Origin: Rheinheimera sp.
GTDB taxonomy: Bacteria; Pseudomonadota; Gammaproteobacteria; Enterobacterales; Alteromonadaceae
NCBI RefSeq assembly: GCF_020217005.1
Contig: NZ_JAIWOI010000193.1
Coordinates: 1-10,000 of the forward strand
Direction: 5' to 3'
Length of the DNA stretch: 10,000 nt
The notes below the pieces were generated by a model, which saw only the letters and a program-made list of their open reading frames with translations, had not been told where the DNA came from and ran no database searches. Shown one piece after another: positions 6,835-10,000 of the stretch (positions are counted from its first letter, which is position 1; each line of letters starts with the position of its first letter). Made by a program: the position numbers and the translations under genes.

Positions 6835-7575
6835 TCAAAACATCAACCCAGATAACTCTCTTAAATACAAGGGAGTAGCCGGGTGTTGGCTTAACTCAAA
6901 ACATAAAAAAGCAGTCAGAAATATACTGATCACAGATCCCCAAAACCAATGCTGTTTTGGCTTGTCCTGTTCTTTGTGCTGTAAATACTTTTTCAGCAAG
7001 TAACTGCTGAGTGCAGCCAATAGTAATGAACCTGCCAGTAAGCTGTAAAATAAGGTCAGGTTTGTGCCTTTAAGTTGCCAGGCGACACCAGCCAAAATGC
7101 CAGGCAGGAAATAAGCAATAGGCCAAAGCACGCAAGCCAGAGTGGCAGCAGGAAAATAACGTGAAGGTGCTAACTGCAACATACCGGCGAGCAGAGGTAA
7201 CAGAGGCCGGCTTGGACCAATAAAACGTCCAGCCACTATCGCCAGCCAGACATTGTTTTCCAGAGCGCCACTGATTTTGTCTAACTCTTTTTGCTGGCGG
7301 GATAACCAGTTCCAGCTTTCCAACTGAGGCCTGAATTTGCGACCAGCCAGATAAGACAAAGAATCACCTACTAAACCTGCGGCGGCAGCCACCATGCAGG
7401 CAGTCCAGAAGCCCATTTGCTCAGCGCCAATCAATACACCAAAGCTAAACATTAAGGCAGTACCAGGTACTAACAGACCCAATACCGCTAGAGACTCTGC
7501 AAAAGTCAGCATAAATAAAATCAGTAAGGCATAAGCCTGATACTCAGTTAGCAGGTTCTGTAACCATTGTTCCAT
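6835..7575 (-). CDS. DedA-family inner-membrane protein
   Basis: DedA (SNARE-associated/VTT) proteins are inner-membrane carriers needed for envelope integrity and proton-motive-force balance; some flip undecaprenyl phosphate. The 246-residue product has a hydrophobic N-terminal helix (about 15-35) with E27, a re-entrant region LGLLVPGTALMFSFGVLIGA (32-51), GLVGDSLSYLAGR (67-79) with D71, and the signature GRFIGPSRPLLPLLAGM (116-132) with R117 and R123, followed by helices near 142-165, 174-194 and 211-228. These are the acidic and arginine positions usual for the family. ATG 7575 gives a normal N-terminus; the ribosome site is weak (GTGAG about 8 bases upstream). A tail after about residue 196 is charged and then hydrophobic. 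Which DedA subgroup it belongs to, and its substrate, cannot be told. Confidence 0.92.
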   Translation of the reverse strand: MEQWLQNLLTEYQAYALLILFMLTFAESLAVLGLLVPGTALMFSFGVLIGAEQMGFWTACMVAAAAGLVGDSLSYLAGRKFRPQLESWNWLSRQQKELDKISGALENNVWLAIVAGRFIGPSRPLLPLLAGMLQLAPSRYFPAATLACVLWPIAYFLPGILAGVAWQLKGTNLTLFYSLLAGSLLLAALSSYLLKKYLQHKEQDKPKQHWFWGSVISIFLTAFLCFELSQHPATPLYLRELSGLMF

Positions 7576-7591
7576 CTTTTACTCACGTTAA

Positions 7592-7651
7592 TTGAATAAG
7601 CTGCTGTTAGGGCAGTATCGGGGCTGTGACGGGCTTATTCAAGCAGCCCTA
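7592..7651 (-). promoter_or_regulatory. Inverted repeats in the likely dedA leader
   Basis: TTGAATAAGC at 7592-7601 is exactly complementary to GCTTATTCAA at 7633-7642 (10 bp, 31-base loop). Within the loop, TAGGGC at 7608-7613 is complementary to GCCCTA at 7646-7651 outside it, a pseudoknot-like arrangement. GGGCTG at 7621-7626 can compete by pairing with CAGCCC at 7644-7649. The structure ends 16 bases before the DedA start on the minus strand, so it would sit in that mRNA's leader if transcription begins above 7651. It matches no riboswitch I recognise. Confidence 0.35.
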
Positions 7652-7694
7652 TTGCCAGAGTCACAAAGAAGTCTGATAAATCAGTTGGTTTATT

Positions 7695-7717
7695 GAAATG
7701 TTATATTGTATCATTTT
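7695..7717. promoter_or_regulatory. Candidate Zur (zinc-responsive repressor) box
   Basis: The site begins GAAATGTTATA, identical to the left half of the gammaproteobacterial Zur consensus as I recall it. The right half is TGTATCATTTT, with 3 differences from the mirrored half TATAACATTTC. The two halves match each other at 8 of 11 positions around a centre at 7706. It lies 55 bases before the receptor start. A possible -35 (TTGAAA at 7693-7698) overlaps the left arm, so binding would block transcription. A Fur box fits the same bases much less well. Confidence 0.6.
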
Positions 7718-7772
7718 GATTCTAACTTTAGCGTTTCAGCCATTATCTCAGCAGTGACCGGACTAATACATC

Positions 7773-9872
7773 ATGCCAACCTTTGATTTAAAACCTTCTG
7801 TTCTTATACTCACTCTTGGTTTTATTACAGCTGTCCCAGCAGCGCAAGCAGAATCAGCACAAGATATTGAGCGTATTGAAGTGCTCTATCGCCAGGCTTA
7901 TCGCGGTGATATCCCCGCTCAGTCTTTACCCCAGTCCATTACAGTAATTGATAAAAGCCTGTTTAAAGACAATGCATTAACTCGTTTTCAGGATGCCCTG
8001 GATTTTTCAGTCAGCATTTCACGGCAGAATAACGGCGGTGGTTTGTGGGATAGCTTCTCGCTGCGTGGTTTTCCCGGTAATGAAAATATGCCGTCTGGTT
8101 ATTTAATTAATGGTTTTAACGGCGGCCGTGGCTTTAGTGGCCACAGGGATTTATCTAATGTTGAGTATGTAGAGATTTTAAAAGGCCCAGGTTCAGCACT
8201 TTATGGTCGCTCTGAGCCTGGCGGCACTATCAATGTAGTGACCCGCAAACCACAAAAAGAGCAGGAAGGTTACCTGCAACTCTCTACAGGCCGTTTTGAA
8301 CAGCACAGAGTAGAAGCCGACTACACCAATGGCGTCAGTGACAATGTGGCGGTACGGATCAATGGCGCATTACAGGATTACGGCAGTTTCCGTGATCATG
8401 TCACCAGCAAAAAACAGGTATTTACTCCGTCAGTCCGCATCGATCTGGATGATAAATCTGCGTTGCTATACGAATTTGAATACCTGAAACAAGAGCAGTT
8501 ATTTGACCGCGGTATAGTGGTACTAAATGGTGATTTTAATACTGTGCCACGTTCACGTTATTTAGGTGAACCTGGTGATGGCCCTACTGAAATTGAAGCC
8601 ACTGGCCATCAGTTATCTTATGAAACCAGTCTGAGCAACGACTGGTCATTTTTAGCGGGTTTAGGTTATCGCGACTCCTCATTAAACGGCTTTTCGTCTG
8701 ATGCGGAGTTAGCCAAAGCCCGTCAGTCTATCTTTGATGATGGTAAAACCCTGACCCGTCAGCGCCGTTACCGTGATTATCAGTCTGAAGATACATCAGT
8801 GCGGTTTGAGCTGAGTGGTCATCTGAATACTGCCGGTATTGTGCATCACGTTCTTATGGGGGCTGACGCGTATGACTATGATTTATATACCTTGTTGTCA
8901 CGTTACCGTGGTCCAAAAGGCACTTACGCTTTAGATATCTTTAACCCGGTTTATGGCGGCACTGCGACGGCACCTGCACCTTTGTATGAAAACCAGGAAT
9001 CGCAAAAAGCCTGGGGGGTCTATGTCCAGGATCAAATGGATTTAACTCAGCACTGGAAGTTGTTACTTGGGCTGCGTTTTGATGATTATCAGCAAGACAT
9101 TCAAGAGCTGTTAAAAGCCACCCGCTCGGACAAAACTGGCACTCAAATCAGTCCACGTATTGGTTTAGTCTTTGAAGTAAACCCAGAGTTAAGTTTCTAC
9201 AGCAGCTACTCTGAAGGTTTCCTGCCGTTAAGTGGCACTGATTACGCAGGTAACCCTTTTGAGCCAGAGTTAAGTGACTCTTACGAGGTGGGTACCAAAT
9301 TTGTCGCTGCAGGTGTTACAGGCACGCTGGCTTTCTTTGATGCGAAAAAATCTAATATTCTGACTTCAGATCCAGTCAATATAGGTTTTGCAGCTACCTT
9401 AGGTGAAGCGACCAGTCGTGGTATTGAACTGGACTTGCAAGGTCAGCTGACAGAGCAGTTATCGGCTCAATTGTCCTATGCCTTTTTGGATACTCAAACC
9501 GCGACCGATATGATTAACATCGATTGGGCTGTGAATGTGCCGGCAGGCAGTCGTCTGGTGAATGTGCCCAAACATAATGCCAGCCTGATGCTGACCCAGT
9601 TAGTCTCTGTAGGTTCTGTTGAAAGCCGTTTAGGTGTCAGAGTCAATCATGTAGCTAAACGCCTGGGCGACTCAGTCGACAGTAGCTATATGCTGCCGTC
9701 CCATACTTTAGTTGGCCTGTCCTGGGCTGCTGATTTGGACCAGAACTGGAAAGCTCAGCTGAATATCGACAACCTGTTTGATAAGTTTTATATCCATAAC
9801 TCCTATTCGGCGCTCTGGACTGTGCCGGGTGAGCCGCGCAGCTACCGCATAAGCCTGACCTATGCTTTTTAA
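7773..9872 (+). CDS. TonB-dependent siderophore-type outer-membrane receptor
   Basis: This is an outer-membrane gated channel that imports a metal chelate using TonB-ExbBD energy. The 699-residue precursor has a signal peptide (residues 1-26, cut after AQA), a TonB-box-like IERIEVL at 32-38, and a plug domain with SLPQSITVID (51-60), FSLRGF (95-100), KGPGSALYGRSEPGGTINVV (137-156) and RKP. A barrel follows to the terminal YAF, the C-terminal aromatic needed for assembly; the late NIDNLFDKFY segment is typical. This pattern is the siderophore receptor class (FhuA/FhuE-like, TIGR01783), not the His-rich ZnuD type. No strong ribosome site precedes ATG 7773, but the signal peptide supports that start. 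The Zur-like box upstream suggests zinc control; the ligand is unknown. A DUF1624 gene follows 16 bases later. Confidence 0.93.
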   Translation: MPTFDLKPSVLILTLGFITAVPAAQAESAQDIERIEVLYRQAYRGDIPAQSLPQSITVIDKSLFKDNALTRFQDALDFSVSISRQNNGGGLWDSFSLRGFPGNENMPSGYLINGFNGGRGFSGHRDLSNVEYVEILKGPGSALYGRSEPGGTINVVTRKPQKEQEGYLQLSTGRFEQHRVEADYTNGVSDNVAVRINGALQDYGSFRDHVTSKKQVFTPSVRIDLDDKSALLYEFEYLKQEQLFDRGIVVLNGDFNTVPRSRYLGEPGDGPTEIEATGHQLSYETSLSNDWSFLAGLGYRDSSLNGFSSDAELAKARQSIFDDGKTLTRQRRYRDYQSEDTSVRFELSGHLNTAGIVHHVLMGADAYDYDLYTLLSRYRGPKGTYALDIFNPVYGGTATAPAPLYENQESQKAWGVYVQDQMDLTQHWKLLLGLRFDDYQQDIQELLKATRSDKTGTQISPRIGLVFEVNPELSFYSSYSEGFLPLSGTDYAGNPFEPELSDSYEVGTKFVAAGVTGTLAFFDAKKSNILTSDPVNIGFAATLGEATSRGIELDLQGQLTEQLSAQLSYAFLDTQTATDMINIDWAVNVPAGSRLVNVPKHNASLMLTQLVSVGSVESRLGVRVNHVAKRLGDSVDSSYMLPSHTLVGLSWAADLDQNWKAQLNIDNLFDKFYIHNSYSALWTVPGEPRSYRISLTYAF

Positions 9873-9888
9873 TTCTGAGGGTTGGGAA

Positions 9889-10000
9889 ATGATTGTCCGT
9901 AGTCGTATCCAAAGCATCGACATGATTCGGGGTCTGGTGATGTTGATTATGTTGCTGGACCATGTGCGGGAGCGGTTTTTTTATCATCTGCAGGTGTCGG
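9889..10000 (+). CDS. DUF1624 / heparan-alpha-glucosaminide N-acetyltransferase-like membrane protein, N-terminal fragment
   Basis: Only 37 codons are in the window; the frame is open at its edge. The protein begins with a short basic stretch and then RIQSIDMIRGLVMLIMLLDH followed by VRERFF. The combination of (R)xxSIDxxRGLxMxxMxLDHVR at the first membrane helix is the hallmark of DUF1624 membrane proteins, distant relatives of the HGSNAT acyltransferase domain (PF07786). They are multi-pass inner-membrane proteins whose bacterial function is mostly unknown. GAGGG at 9877-9881, 7 bases before ATG 9889, is a good ribosome site. It starts 16 bases after the receptor stop and is almost certainly in the same transcript. 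The family call is fairly sure, the activity is not. Confidence 0.8.
   Translation, partial: MIVRSRIQSIDMIRGLVMLIMLLDHVRERFFYHLQVS

Noticed and set aside
7695..7717. Fur box as the explanation for the palindrome before the receptor
   Set aside because: Against the 19-base Fur consensus the best register I tried matched fewer than half the positions, while the Zur consensus fits at all but three.
9655..9987. Minus-strand open frames of 110 and 71 codons opposite the receptor's 3' end
   Set aside because: Both are shadows of the receptor and the DUF1624 start, with no hydrophobic core or known motif.

Overview
The window is an ordinary-looking chromosomal stretch of a gammaproteobacterium. 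SspA, SspB, IlvY, IlvC and MgsA are all close to their Escherichia coli counterparts as I remember them, but moderate GC and the gene mix point to a marine or freshwater relative in the Alteromonadales/Chromatiales range. Rheinheimera or Alishewanella is my best guess; this rests on memory, not on a search. No phage, insertion sequence, tRNA, rRNA or CRISPR array is visible.

Layout. (1) Positions 1-741, plus strand: the 3' part of sspA and complete sspB, overlapping by one base; they encode a stringent-response RNA polymerase partner and a ClpXP adaptor. (2) 785-3317: the divergent ilvY-ilvC pair of branched-chain amino acid synthesis, with palindromes between the two genes that are candidate IlvY operators; ilvC ends in a clear terminator. 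(3) 3411-3613: two imperfect tandem copies of a long hairpin-forming intergenic repeat, the second shortened internally, lying just before mgsA (methylglyoxal synthase, 3674-4099). (4) 4116-6730: a zinc-type (quinone-oxidoreductase-like) alcohol dehydrogenase on the minus strand, divergent from a LysR regulator that is followed 17 bases later by a GNAT acetyltransferase. (5) A two-way terminator hairpin at 6791-6821 separates the acetyltransferase from a convergent DedA-family membrane protein (6835-7575). (6) 7773-10000: a TonB-dependent siderophore-type receptor followed by the start of a DUF1624-type membrane protein that runs off the window.

How the genes work together. sspA-sspB are translationally coupled. 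IlvY probably activates ilvC when the KARI substrates accumulate. The LysR regulator probably controls the divergent dehydrogenase. The receptor and the DUF1624 gene look like one transcription unit. A near-consensus Zur (zinc repressor) palindrome at 7695-7717 upstream of the receptor suggests this unit is induced by zinc starvation, although the receptor's sequence class would normally be called iron-siderophore uptake. That site and the long-hairpin repeat pair are the two most interesting observations. I found no clear evidence of an entirely new system.
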